Shown here piece after piece: positions 16,212-24,832 of a stretch of 46,451 nt of DNA (position 1 is its first letter; each line of letters begins with the position of its first letter). Origin of the DNA: Zestomicrobium sp964482405. GTDB taxonomy: Archaea; Thermoproteota; Thermoprotei_A; Sulfolobales; NBVN01. The notes beneath the pieces are model-generated. The model saw nothing but the letters and a program-made list of their open reading frames with translations. It searched no databases and was not told the DNA's origin. The position numbers and the translations under genes were made by a program. The DNA is taken from assembly GCA_964482405.1 (NCBI GenBank), contig CAYZXH010000010.1, positions 1-46,451 on the forward strand, given 5' to 3'.

Positions 16212-17183
16212 GTGTTAGCTAATCAATTCCTGCGAGAATACCTGGACTGGCCCCAGTTAGTTGAGGAAGCGGGGAGTATAGTCCCAGCGAACGCTAGGTC
16301 TCTGCGGGAGGGTGTTGAAGGAATCTTAATAATGGGTACGGGCGGTTCAGGGATAGTTGGCGACGTAGTCTACTCATTATCCTCGGAAAGACTTGAGATA
16401 CCTGTAGTGTTGGTTAAAGATTTCCGGGTACCTAGATGGGTTGGTAGGGGCTGGTTGGCGGTAGCTGTGAGTTACTCAGGCGAAACTATTGAGACGCTCA
16501 CGTGCCTTAATGAAGTGATCCGTAGGGAGGCTCAGATTGCTGTGGTGGCTTCAGGCGGTAAAATGATCGAGCTCGCTGAGGAGAGGAAGCTCCCATACGT
16601 TAGGGTACCCCCCGGAAGAACCCCTAGATCGTCGTTCCCGGCACTCTTGCTAGCAACCCTCAAGATACTCAAGAGTCTCGGGATTGACTTAGGGACGCCG
16701 CGTGAAGAGCAAATAATAGAGTTTCTTAAGCGTGAGGACACGTTAAAGCTAGGTCATGAGTTAGCTGAGAAGTTAACGGGTAAAATACCTGTATTCATGT
16801 CTTCAACGAAGTACTACCCCCTAGCGCTTAGAGCTAAGGACGAGTTCAACGAAAACGCTAAAACACCTGCTAAGACTGAGGTATACCCTGAGGGATTCCA
16901 CAACGATATCGTGGGCTGGGAGGCGTGGTTCGGACCCTTCAGCATGGTGATCTTTAAGGAGGTAGGTAACACCACCCTAGAATTCCTTAAGGAGACTTTA
17001 TTGGGTGCGGGTCTGGAAGTCACTACGTACGAGTTAAGCAACACCTACGTGGAGGAAGTGATAAAGTGGTCTCAAGTAGTTGGCATAGCCTCAGTGATCG
17101 TGGCAAAGAAACGAGGTCTAGACCCTAAAGAAACCAAGCACATAGCTAAGTATAAAGAATTCGTTAGGAGAACCAATATATAG
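16212..17183 (+). CDS. Bifunctional phosphoglucose/phosphomannose isomerase
   Basis: A SIS-domain sugar isomerase (323 residues) of the archaeal PGI/PMI family, which interconverts fructose 6-phosphate with glucose 6-phosphate or mannose 6-phosphate. The first SIS domain shows GTGGSGIVGD and the phosphate-binding SYSGETIETL. The second half holds the catalytic Glu and His region (ENAKTPAKTEVYPEGFHND). I prefer the GTG at 16212, six bases after GGGGTG, over an in-frame GTG at 16203 that would add three residues. It is divergent from cdvB and transcribed alone. Confidence 0.9.
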   Translation: MLANQFLREYLDWPQLVEEAGSIVPANARSLREGVEGILIMGTGGSGIVGDVVYSLSSERLEIPVVLVKDFRVPRWVGRGWLAVAVSYSGETIETLTCLNEVIRREAQIAVVASGGKMIELAEERKLPYVRVPPGRTPRSSFPALLLATLKILKSLGIDLGTPREEQIIEFLKREDTLKLGHELAEKLTGKIPVFMSSTKYYPLALRAKDEFNENAKTPAKTEVYPEGFHNDIVGWEAWFGPFSMVIFKEVGNTTLEFLKETLLGAGLEVTTYELSNTYVEEVIKWSQVVGIASVIVAKKRGLDPKETKHIAKYKEFVRRTNI

Positions 17184-17257
17184 GTTGGATAAGCTAATCC
17201 TTCACGAACATAATGCTTATTAACCTTTTAACTTAATTATCAAGTGAGGCGAATTTT

Positions 17258-17818
17258 ATGACTGAGCTAAGACCTATGGTTAAAGAAGCCCTGCTATCAG
17301 CGTACGCTGGAGAATCAATGGCTCAGTCTAGGTATAGAGCGTTTGAGGAAGTGGCTGAGAGGGAAGGATTCAGGAACGTAGCCAGGTTGTTCAGAGCCAT
17401 AGCTTTCGCCGAGCAGGTACACGCTCGAAACCACTTAAGAAGAATGTCTTCAGTGATGTCTGATCAGAAAGCTTGTGGTGGCGCGCCGATAGGTCTCGGC
17501 AACACCTCCCAGAATCTCGCATTAGCTATAATGGGTGAGGAATTCGAAGTGAACGAGATGTACCCTGCGTACGTAGCGGTTGCTGAATTCCATAAAGACA
17601 AACAAGCGGAACAGAGCTTCAGGTGGGCACTAGAAGCTGAGAAAATACACGCCGAGCTATATAGGAAAGCTAAAGAACACGTTGATAAGGGGGAGGACAT
17701 TCCAATAGAGGGTAAGGTATGGATCTGCCCTGTGTGCGGACACACACACGTAGGACCTGAAGCACCGGAGAAATGCCCTGTGTGCGGGGTCCCCCGAGAA
17801 AAATATGTTGGTTTTTAA
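17258..17818 (+). CDS. Rubrerythrin
   Basis: A 186-residue peroxide-reducing diiron protein of anaerobes. The N-terminal ferritin-like four-helix domain carries the Glu and ExxH iron ligands (FEEVAER, FAEQVHARNH, GEEFEVNEMYPAY, EAEKIHAELY). The C-terminal rubredoxin domain has two CxxC pairs (WICPVCGH and EKCPVCGVP) for a single iron. It protects cytoplasmic enzymes, such as the oxygen-sensitive hydrogenase, from peroxide. Monocistronic; a purine-rich GTGAGGCG precedes the ATG. Confidence 0.95.
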   Translation: MTELRPMVKEALLSAYAGESMAQSRYRAFEEVAEREGFRNVARLFRAIAFAEQVHARNHLRRMSSVMSDQKACGGAPIGLGNTSQNLALAIMGEEFEVNEMYPAYVAVAEFHKDKQAEQSFRWALEAEKIHAELYRKAKEHVDKGEDIPIEGKVWICPVCGHTHVGPEAPEKCPVCGVPREKYVGF

Positions 17819-17887
17819 AATAGAAATATCCCGAACCAAAATTAACTTATTAATTCCGTAGTTATTCTTGGTTAAGGCCTAGTAAAG

Positions 17888-18688
17888 ATGTTGCTAGCTA
17901 ACTGGAGACTCGTTAGGGAACTCTTAGAGACCGTTGATGTTGCTTTAGAGGTAGTTGACGTTAGGGACCCCCTGACCACCAGGAGTAGGAGGTTTGAGAA
18001 GCTCTGTGAGGAATTGGGGGTTAAGTACGTGATAGTGTTGAATAAAGCAGATCTAGTTCCTCAAGCTACGGCGCGTGCTTGGGTCAGGTACTTCAAGGAG
18101 GTTGAGGGGGTTAGAGCAATACACGTATCCGCTCAGAAGAGGTTAGGTACCCTCAAATTGAGGAAGATCGTCAGAAAACTTATTGATAAGAAACCTTTAG
18201 TAGTCGGGGTTTTCGGTATTCCTAAGGTGGGTAAGTCAACACTCATTAATACCTGGGCTGGCAGACACGCTACCAGAACGTCACCATACCCTGGAACACC
18301 AGGTTATACGAAGAAAGCACAGTTATTCAACGTGGGTAGCGGGATATACTTGCTTGACACTCCAGGCATAATACCTGTGGAGGGTGATGAGGTGGAGATC
18401 GCCGTCAGGATGAACCCAGTAGACAACATAAAGAACCCTGTCGCTACGGCGGTAAACCTGATAAAGAGAATAATGACGCACAACCCTAAAGCATTCGCGG
18501 AAACCTACGACATCAGTAGCTCAGAACCCGAAAACATATTACGGGAACTCGCTCTCAAGAGAGGCTGGGTTTACAAAAGCGATAAAGAACCTTTAATTAT
18601 CGAGTCAGCAAAGCTAATCATCAGAGATTACTTAGATGGGAAAATAAGGTTCTACGTATTACCACCTAGGGAACGACGCGAATATTAG
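17888..18688 (+). CDS. Circularly permuted GTPase, YlqF/RbgA type
   Basis: A 266-residue GTPase with motifs in permuted order. NKAD (G4, in VLNKADLVP) comes first, followed by the P-loop GIPKVGKSTL (G1), a TSPYPGTPGYT switch (G2) and DTPG (G3). Relatives (YlqF/RbgA, YjeQ, archaeal YawG-like proteins) help assemble the large ribosomal subunit. VVDVRDPLTTRSRR near the N-terminus is another family hallmark. The C-terminal helical domain that binds RNA is present. The gene stands alone between rubrerythrin and the convergent VWA gene. Confidence 0.9.
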   Translation: MLLANWRLVRELLETVDVALEVVDVRDPLTTRSRRFEKLCEELGVKYVIVLNKADLVPQATARAWVRYFKEVEGVRAIHVSAQKRLGTLKLRKIVRKLIDKKPLVVGVFGIPKVGKSTLINTWAGRHATRTSPYPGTPGYTKKAQLFNVGSGIYLLDTPGIIPVEGDEVEIAVRMNPVDNIKNPVATAVNLIKRIMTHNPKAFAETYDISSSEPENILRELALKRGWVYKSDKEPLIIESAKLIIRDYLDGKIRFYVLPPRERREY

Positions 18689-18753
18689 GTGGCTGATACA
18701 CGCAACACGCGTTAATGTCTCCTAACTAAGCCGGCCGCGTGAAGCTATACTCA

Positions 18754-20046
18754 TCAAACCTCAACGATCTTCAATATAGTGTTTTTATCGAGGGTGCTCA
18801 CCGTCAGGTATTTCTCACTCAGCATCTTCAAGTCCTTGTTATCTCCCTGTATCATGACGGAGAACAACCTGGCGTTGGCTTGCCTCAGTTTTCGCCTTAG
18901 GGTAGTCACGGAAAGTGTGTCCTCACCATCTGTTATGACTACCACGTCGGAATCCCTCTTGATCACCCCGCTACTGATTATATCGTCACACGCTGTTGTT
19001 ATAGCTTTGGTTATGTCCGTTCCCCCACCACTCTTGACCCTGGCTAAGTTCCTCATGAGACTCAGGAATTCGGAAAAGCTTGCTTTTCTAGAAACTCTTA
19101 TTAACTCGTGGGGGGAGCCGTCGAAAAATCTCAAGTAGAACTCGCGTACCTCCCTCCTAGACTTTATGAGTAACGCTATGGCGGTCGCCTTAGCCCACTC
19201 TATTTTCTCCCCCTCCATACTACCCGACTTATCTATTAGTAGGTAGAGAGGGCCTAAGGACTTGCTGATCTTCTTATCGTAGAGGAGGAGCTTAGACTCA
19301 ACGTAGCTTAGCAAGATGTACTCGCGTGGGAAGGCTAGCTGCGTGGGAACTAACCTCTCTAAATCACTTCCTAAGTCGTAACCATTAAACTCACCCCTGT
19401 TGAATCTCTCGTATTTTTTCTTAGCCTTCTTGACTACGTCAGGTATTAAAGAGAGAACCTCCAGGATCTTGCTGACGTCAGCTGTCTTAGCTAGCTTTAA
19501 GACCTTCTCAGCATCCTCTTCCAAATCAAACTCGCTCCCAGCACCCGGCTGAACGCCTGTCGTGTAGAGACGCTCAAGCTTCTTCATAGTCTCAACCTCC
19601 TGCGCCACACTCCTTAAAGACTCTCTCAGAACAGATCTCAGAAACTCGTTTTGAGCGTTCCTCGACTCCCTCGCATTAATGAATTCCCTCTTATCCTCAA
19701 GAAACTCCGTGAAGTACTGCAGGATAGCGATCGTCGCGAGCGTGGATATAAATGAGTCCAGTATTGTGTGCTTCTTTATCTTAAGTAGTTCTTCAGACTC
19801 GTTCAGCGCCTTAATCAAGTTGTAGTGCAGGTTATCTACCTCGGAACCCTCAACCACTAGTGCGTGAGGTAAGTAAAGAGTGTAGAAGAAGTCCGTGGCT
19901 AACTCAGCAGTAATGAATTCCTTCCTCAAGCCTAGCTTAGACGAGAGCTTAACTATCTTCTCCCCCCTATACTGGATGACCGGATCCCCGTAATCAACCC
20001 CTAACAAGAAACCTTTACCCAACCTTACCGACCTTCTTGCTGACAA
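18754..20046 (-). CDS. VWA domain protein, MoxR partner
   Basis: A 430-residue protein with a helical N-terminal half and a C-terminal von Willebrand factor A domain. The metal-ion-dependent adhesion site is intact: DKSGS at 272-276, GGTD near 338, and VITDGED near 365. It overlaps the MoxR-type ATPase gene by 32 bp. Such pairs (RavA-ViaA, MoxR-VWA) act as chaperones that insert metals or remodel protein complexes. The client here is unknown; the nearby metalloenzymes are candidates only by proximity. Confidence 0.9.
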   Translation of the reverse strand: MSARRSVRLGKGFLLGVDYGDPVIQYRGEKIVKLSSKLGLRKEFITAELATDFFYTLYLPHALVVEGSEVDNLHYNLIKALNESEELLKIKKHTILDSFISTLATIAILQYFTEFLEDKREFINARESRNAQNEFLRSVLRESLRSVAQEVETMKKLERLYTTGVQPGAGSEFDLEEDAEKVLKLAKTADVSKILEVLSLIPDVVKKAKKKYERFNRGEFNGYDLGSDLERLVPTQLAFPREYILLSYVESKLLLYDKKISKSLGPLYLLIDKSGSMEGEKIEWAKATAIALLIKSRREVREFYLRFFDGSPHELIRVSRKASFSEFLSLMRNLARVKSGGGTDITKAITTACDDIISSGVIKRDSDVVVITDGEDTLSVTTLRRKLRQANARLFSVMIQGDNKDLKMLSEKYLTVSTLDKNTILKIVEV

Positions 20047-22288
20047 TCTCCATGATACTGCTTATTAAGTGTAGCACATCCTCACCTAACCTAAGAACTT
20101 GAGAGTCTTGAGAGTCTCTGATTATGTTGATTACTTTAGCTTTAGTTATCTCTAGCTCTCTCTCGATATTCTCGAACTTTGCTGTGACGAATGAGCTCTC
20201 AATACCTTCTAGAGACTTAACGTACTGGTATAACTCCCTCAAGTTAGCTCTTATCTCACTTAACTCTCTCACGTACTTGAAGGGGGTCCTCAACTCCTCT
20301 GCCAAGACTGCACTAACCTTCTCCACGTCTTCCCAGTCTCTCACTGCCACGTACCTAATAGCGAGCAGGTCCTCCTCCACTGCATGCATCCTGCCACTCA
20401 GCAAGGCATTAGCCGCCACGATCTTCAGGGACTTACCCTTACGTCTGTCGGTTAGGTGGATACCCCTACTCTCCAAGGCCGCGAAGAGCCTCAGTAGCTT
20501 ACCCTCAACGCCGCTTAAGTCTACCTCAAATAACTTCTCGTTAATCTTCTTGATCTCATCTATGCTTATCAGCCTACTGCCGTCATCCCTCTTAAGACTC
20601 AACGAACTCTGCTTCTCTAATTCCCAGGAGGCCCTCAGCAAATTCCTCCACATGTCTTCCTGAACAGGCCTCACGAAGTGTCTTAACAAGAACCTATCAT
20701 ACACTGACTGAATCTCGGGGTCTTCAGGCACCTCGTTACTAGCGCCGAAGAGAGTCCATAAATCAACTCTTAATTCCGTGAACCCGTCGTAAAGTATCCT
20801 TTCTTGGAGGAGAGTGTTAAGCGCGTTCAAGATAGCTGAGTTAGCCTTGAATATCTCGTCCAGGAAAGCTATCTGAGCGTCAGGCAACTTACCGGCAGTC
20901 AACCTAACATACCTCCCCTCCTCAAGGGCCCTAATATCTAAAGGTCCGAAAAGCTCTGAAGGCTCCGTATACCTAGTCAGCAAATACTTAAAGAACTTAG
21001 CGTTAAGCAACTCAGCAGCTCTCCTAACCAGAGCCGACTTAGCAGTATTATGTGATAGCAGCCCGTTGGTGAAGAACGAGTGCGTCCCGGGCACGTGGAA
21101 ATCGTAGACCCTCACTAATCCCTCAAATCGTTTCACGGACTTAACAACGTCCCAGCCGAAATCACTTATTGGGTCCTCACCTAACTCACCCAACCTGATT
21201 AATGAAGTTAACTCACGACTCTTACTTTCTGAGATGAACCCTACTCTGCTTAAGAATACGCTTAAGTTCTTCTCTCCACTCACCACGAGCTCGTGGGATT
21301 TGCAACCATTCAAGCCCTTCTCACAGTCAAGAATAGAGGATAAGATACCGCTACGTAGCAATAATAACTGAATTCCCTCCAAGAAAGCCCTACTCTCACT
21401 TCTTAAGACTAGGTAGGGCTCCCCACCACCTAATACGACTTCAGCGCTCTCGAAAACTCCTCTCAAGAAAGCTTCTGATACTTTGCTAGGTGATGAGAGA
21501 ACGAGTTTAGGAACTCGCCCACTCACAGGATCACTAAGTAGTTCGAGAAGCCTTACTAGGTACGCGGACACGCACACAAGCATTCCACGTCCTGACGTAA
21601 CGAAGCACTCATCACTTTCTGAAACATCCTCAACCACGCTCTTTACTTTCCGAAGCAACGCCGTCTCGTTACTCTTCATCTCTAAACCTATCGTTTCCTC
21701 GTTCAAGAAACTACCGCGAACAGAGAAAAACCCAAGTAACTCCGCGGTCTTCTCGTCCAAGACCTTGCTGCCTTCACGTCCGTACTTCACGTTGAGGCGA
21801 TCCACGTGGGGTATGACTGCGTAGTGTTGTGGGGAAGGCAACCTAGTCAGAATCCTTACCTCATCACCACTCCTGAGATTCCTTAACTCAACCCAGCCAT
21901 GCCTAGTCATCACGGGGTGGTTGGCAGTCCCCCTCACCCTGAAGCCTTTCTCAGTAATTATTTCGTAGGTCTCCCGCACATCATACACGTGAAGCTCAGT
22001 AGCTTTACCGGGAGGGAAGACCGGAAAATCAGTAATGTAGATTCCGGGAACTAAACCCTTAGCTAAGTCCTCAACGTAAAAGAGTCTCCCATCATCAGAA
22101 GCTACTATAGTGTCCCCGGTAACACATCCGGGCTCCCCGATAAAGATCGCGTGCTCTCCAGTAAGTAACGCGAGAACTATTACTCTAGACTCCTCATCCC
22201 TACCGACGAAAGGCTTCCTCAACTCCTCCTCAAACTTCTGAACCCTAACGACTAGATTGTCCAGTTTCAAGTCCCCGGCATCTCCCAC
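20015..22288 (-). CDS. MoxR-type AAA+ ATPase precursor containing an intein
   Basis: A 757-residue precursor. The host protein is a MoxR/RavA AAA+ ATPase of about 397 residues. Its P-loop GEPG|TAKSAL is split between Gly54 and Thr415 by a 360-residue intein. After splicing, the Walker A would read GEPGTAKSAL, followed by Walker B AFLDEIFKAN, sensor LFGASNE and the C-terminal lid. Without splicing the ATPase cannot bind nucleotide, so activity depends on protein splicing. The GTG start at 22288 is the first in frame. It is cotranscribed with the VWA gene. Confidence 0.94.
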   Translation of the reverse strand: MGDAGDLKLDNLVVRVQKFEEELRKPFVGRDEESRVIVLALLTGEHAIFIGEPGCVTGDTIVASDDGRLFYVEDLAKGLVPGIYITDFPVFPPGKATELHVYDVRETYEIITEKGFRVRGTANHPVMTRHGWVELRNLRSGDEVRILTRLPSPQHYAVIPHVDRLNVKYGREGSKVLDEKTAELLGFFSVRGSFLNEETIGLEMKSNETALLRKVKSVVEDVSESDECFVTSGRGMLVCVSAYLVRLLELLSDPVSGRVPKLVLSSPSKVSEAFLRGVFESAEVVLGGGEPYLVLRSESRAFLEGIQLLLLRSGILSSILDCEKGLNGCKSHELVVSGEKNLSVFLSRVGFISESKSRELTSLIRLGELGEDPISDFGWDVVKSVKRFEGLVRVYDFHVPGTHSFFTNGLLSHNTAKSALVRRAAELLNAKFFKYLLTRYTEPSELFGPLDIRALEEGRYVRLTAGKLPDAQIAFLDEIFKANSAILNALNTLLQERILYDGFTELRVDLWTLFGASNEVPEDPEIQSVYDRFLLRHFVRPVQEDMWRNLLRASWELEKQSSLSLKRDDGSRLISIDEIKKINEKLFEVDLSGVEGKLLRLFAALESRGIHLTDRRKGKSLKIVAANALLSGRMHAVEEDLLAIRYVAVRDWEDVEKVSAVLAEELRTPFKYVRELSEIRANLRELYQYVKSLEGIESSFVTAKFENIERELEITKAKVINIIRDSQDSQVLRLGEDVLHLISSIMEIVSKKVGKVG
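21047..22126 (-). other. Intein in MoxR P-loop with degenerate LAGLIDADG endonuclease
   Basis: Residues 55-414 of the precursor. The first residue is Cys (CVTGDTIVASDDG). Block B reads TANHPVMTRHGW with the conserved Thr and His. The C-terminal blocks read VYDFHVPGTHSFFTNGLLSHN, ending in His-Asn, and the next extein residue is Thr, a normal splicing nucleophile. The central part resembles a LAGLIDADG homing endonuclease, but both motifs have lost their catalytic acid: LLGFFSVRGS in place of the usual GDG, and FLRGVFESAEV in place of a DADG-type ending. Splicing looks functional, homing probably not. Confidence 0.9.
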
Positions 22289-22420
22289 ATTAATTATATT
22301 ATGAACCAGAATAAATTGAAATGATTATAGGGTCTTATATGAAGGTGCGTGGCTTACCACCCTAACTAGTATTAATTCACTAAATTAAGGTTTTGTGTTA
22401 GAAGATATTGGGGTGTCGAC

Positions 22421-23059
22421 TTGTACGAGGACGTGAAGAAGAGAATAGTTGATGTGATGAAGTATATGGAGGAGAGAGGTCTTAATTACGGCAGGTCCGG
22501 GAACGCTAGCGTGAGGGTTAGTGAAGACCATGTTTTAATCACTCCTAGCGGGGTGGTTAAGGCTGAGATGTCTCCGGAGGATATTCTCGTAGTTTCCATG
22601 AACGGGGAGGTTATTGAGGGTAGGCGCGCCCCCACCGTCGAGATGCCGCTACACTTAGCGATATACAGAGCTTACGAGTATTTTCGAGCTATTATTCACG
22701 CTCACGCACCATACACTAGCGTCTTAGCTGTCGCGAGGGAGCCGCTACCCCCCATCATTGAGGAGATGGTTATATACACGGGCGGCGAGGTCAGGGTCGC
22801 TGACTACGCTCCTTTCGGGAGTAAGGAGTTAGCGGAGAACGCTGTTAAAGCCTTAGAGGGTAGATCAGCAGCCATACTCGCGAATCACGGTGTCGTGGCA
22901 TGCGGTAGAAGTCTTGAGGAAGCTCTAGAAATCTTAACAATAGTTGAGCGAACCTCACAAACATACGTCCTAGCTAAGTCATTAGGGAAGGTATTTAATC
23001 TCCCGGAAGAGATAGTGGAGTCACTGAAGACATTCTTTCTTAAAAGATTTACAACCTGA
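22421..23059 (+). CDS. Class II aldolase/adducin family protein
   Basis: A 212-residue zinc-dependent aldolase related to L-fuculose-1-phosphate aldolase and ribulose-5-phosphate 4-epimerase. Glycine-rich phosphate loops (GRSGNASVR, TPSG) are present. The catalytic Glu lies in TVEMPLH, zinc ligands HAHAPY appear near residue 91, and a third His is in ANHG. It retro-aldol cleaves a sugar phosphate to dihydroxyacetone phosphate and an aldehyde; the exact sugar is not evident. The start is TTG at 22421 after GGGGTG. Its TGA runs straight into a GC-rich palindrome at 23060-23090. Confidence 0.88.
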   Translation: MYEDVKKRIVDVMKYMEERGLNYGRSGNASVRVSEDHVLITPSGVVKAEMSPEDILVVSMNGEVIEGRRAPTVEMPLHLAIYRAYEYFRAIIHAHAPYTSVLAVAREPLPPIIEEMVIYTGGEVRVADYAPFGSKELAENAVKALEGRSAAILANHGVVACGRSLEEALEILTIVERTSQTYVLAKSLGKVFNLPEEIVESLKTFFLKRFTT

Positions 23060-23090
23060 AAGCCCCACTCTCTAAGACGGGGAGGAGGAA
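23060..23090 (+). repeat. Degenerate IS605-like palindromic end
   Basis: GCCCC (23062-23066) and CGGGG (23078-23082) flank a short loop and are followed by GGGGAGGAGGAA, close to the GGGGAGGAGGTCA ending at 1703-1715 and 44025-44037. It directly follows the aldolase stop and could also act as a terminator hairpin. The rest of the gap to 23215 holds no gene that I recognise. Confidence 0.4.
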
Positions 23091-23215
23091 GCCAATCCTG
23101 ACCCTCGTGTTATGTAGGGATCTTAACCGACTTAAGTCTCGCACGAAAGAGTTTTCGAGGAAAATACTTAATGCTCGAGTATTTGCTTTAAAAAACGGTG
23201 GTTGTAGCTTGCTTT

Positions 23216-24691
23216 TTATACAGGTTTGCCCTCAATGTCTAGTAATGGTTTTGGTGGATCTTTCTTCTGCGTTAGTAGTGAGGCTATGACGAATACTGCG
23301 GCGCCTATAGGTATTACGAAAGGTCCTGGAGCGTATATGGCTAACCATATGTCCTCTGTTTGCTGGTAGAAGTAGTATATGAAGGGTATCCAGAGAGCTA
23401 TGTTGGTTACTACGCTAGCTATAGCGCCTGTCCTATTAGCTCTCCTCCAGTATATGCCGAAGATGAAGGGTATGGCTTGAGCGAACAGTATTAAGTACCA
23501 AGCTATTTGAGTGAGGAAGTATATTGTAGCAGCCCATAAAGCGATAGCTAGTGAGACGAAGGCGGTGACGATCACCAGGATTCTAGTTAACAACACCTTT
23601 GTTTTATCATCCATGCTAGGTCGTATCATAGGTATCAAGTTATTCACGATCACTGACGGAGGTATTATTAATGAGCTGTCAGCACTACTCATTATAAGCG
23701 CTATCAAGCCTACGGTGAGTAACGCGAATAGAGGTGCTGGTAGTAGGTTTAGTGCTAATGTCGGTATGATTAGGTTAGGGTCTTCTATCTCAGTAATTAT
23801 TAGTCGAGCCCAGATACCTATTAATGGCCCTATCATGCCTAGGGTAGCGTAAGTTATTCCGGCGGTGAAGGACGCGTACTTAGCTGTCTTCTCGTCCTTA
23901 GCTGCCAGAGACCTCTGCACCAAGTCTTGACATGAGAGAGAACCTATTGCTTGATTCATCCATGAGGCTATGTAGTAAGCAAGACCTATCATGCCGAAAT
24001 ATCCGAGATACTCGAAATTCTCCCCGGGCAGTATGGAGTACGCGTCAGCAGGGATCTGAGTCGTTATCGCTTCCCAACCCCCTGCGGCAGAGATCACGTA
24101 AGGAATCATTACTATCAAGCCAGCTAGTAAGAGTATCATTTGCACGAAGTCCGTTAACGTAACGGACCACATACCACCCAAGAAAGTGTACGCTACCGTT
24201 ATCACAGTGCCTAGAAGCACGCCCTGCTCGAACGTGAGACCTAGGAGCACCTGAAAGACCGCACTATACGCAACTAGCAAACCACCTAACCAGCCTATGT
24301 AAGCGAGTACTTGAATTACTGAGGACACTATCTCCATAGTCCTACCGTACTTAACTCTAAAGAAGTCAGCAATCGTTAGGTACTTTAGTTTTCTGAGGAT
24401 GGACGCGAAGAATAACGAGAATAAGACTAGACACACGCTAGCGCCTATGGGATCCATGATGACCCCCCTAACCCCGAAAGAGTACGTCATAGCAGCTCCT
24501 CCCAACACGGTTCCCGCACAGAACCACGTAGCAGTTATGGTTCCGTAAGTTAACCAAAAGCCTAGGCGTCTTCCAGCGACTATATAATCTGTCATACTCT
24601 TAATTCTGTCCTTGGCCCACCATCCGATGATTAAGACGATGATAGAGTATATTATAACGACAACTAAAGCTAGAGTGATCTTATCTTCCAT
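23216..24691 (-). CDS. Sodium:solute symporter (SSS family)
   Basis: An approximately 491-residue, 13-helix sodium-coupled symporter. The N-terminal signature of the family is clear (TDYIVAGRRLGFW), as is the sodium-site region of the fifth helix (LTDFVQMILLLAG) and the late motif SSADSSLIIPPS. The cargo could be a sugar, amino acid, carboxylate or vitamin. I place the start at ATG 24691, 8 bp after GTGGTG, although GTG 24700 is in frame. It diverges from the aminotransferase gene, suggesting a shared catabolic role. A second SSS gene lies at 41836. Confidence 0.92.
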   Translation of the reverse strand: MEDKITLALVVVIIYSIIVLIIGWWAKDRIKSMTDYIVAGRRLGFWLTYGTITATWFCAGTVLGGAAMTYSFGVRGVIMDPIGASVCLVLFSLFFASILRKLKYLTIADFFRVKYGRTMEIVSSVIQVLAYIGWLGGLLVAYSAVFQVLLGLTFEQGVLLGTVITVAYTFLGGMWSVTLTDFVQMILLLAGLIVMIPYVISAAGGWEAITTQIPADAYSILPGENFEYLGYFGMIGLAYYIASWMNQAIGSLSCQDLVQRSLAAKDEKTAKYASFTAGITYATLGMIGPLIGIWARLIITEIEDPNLIIPTLALNLLPAPLFALLTVGLIALIMSSADSSLIIPPSVIVNNLIPMIRPSMDDKTKVLLTRILVIVTAFVSLAIALWAATIYFLTQIAWYLILFAQAIPFIFGIYWRRANRTGAIASVVTNIALWIPFIYYFYQQTEDIWLAIYAPGPFVIPIGAAVFVIASLLTQKKDPPKPLLDIEGKPV

Positions 24692-24832
24692 GGACACCAC
24701 AGTAATAATAACTTGCTGGGGTTTTTAAATGTTAAAACTATTTTTACCCGAGTGTTTCTTTTGTCTAATTAGACTACTGAAGAATTATTAAGTTTATTAA
24801 GTTTTCAGAGTATTGTTTGATGTGGTGATATC

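Noticed and set aside
20015..22288. Two separate genes instead of an intein
   Set aside because: The reading frame is continuous and both splice junction motifs and the split P-loop fit exactly.
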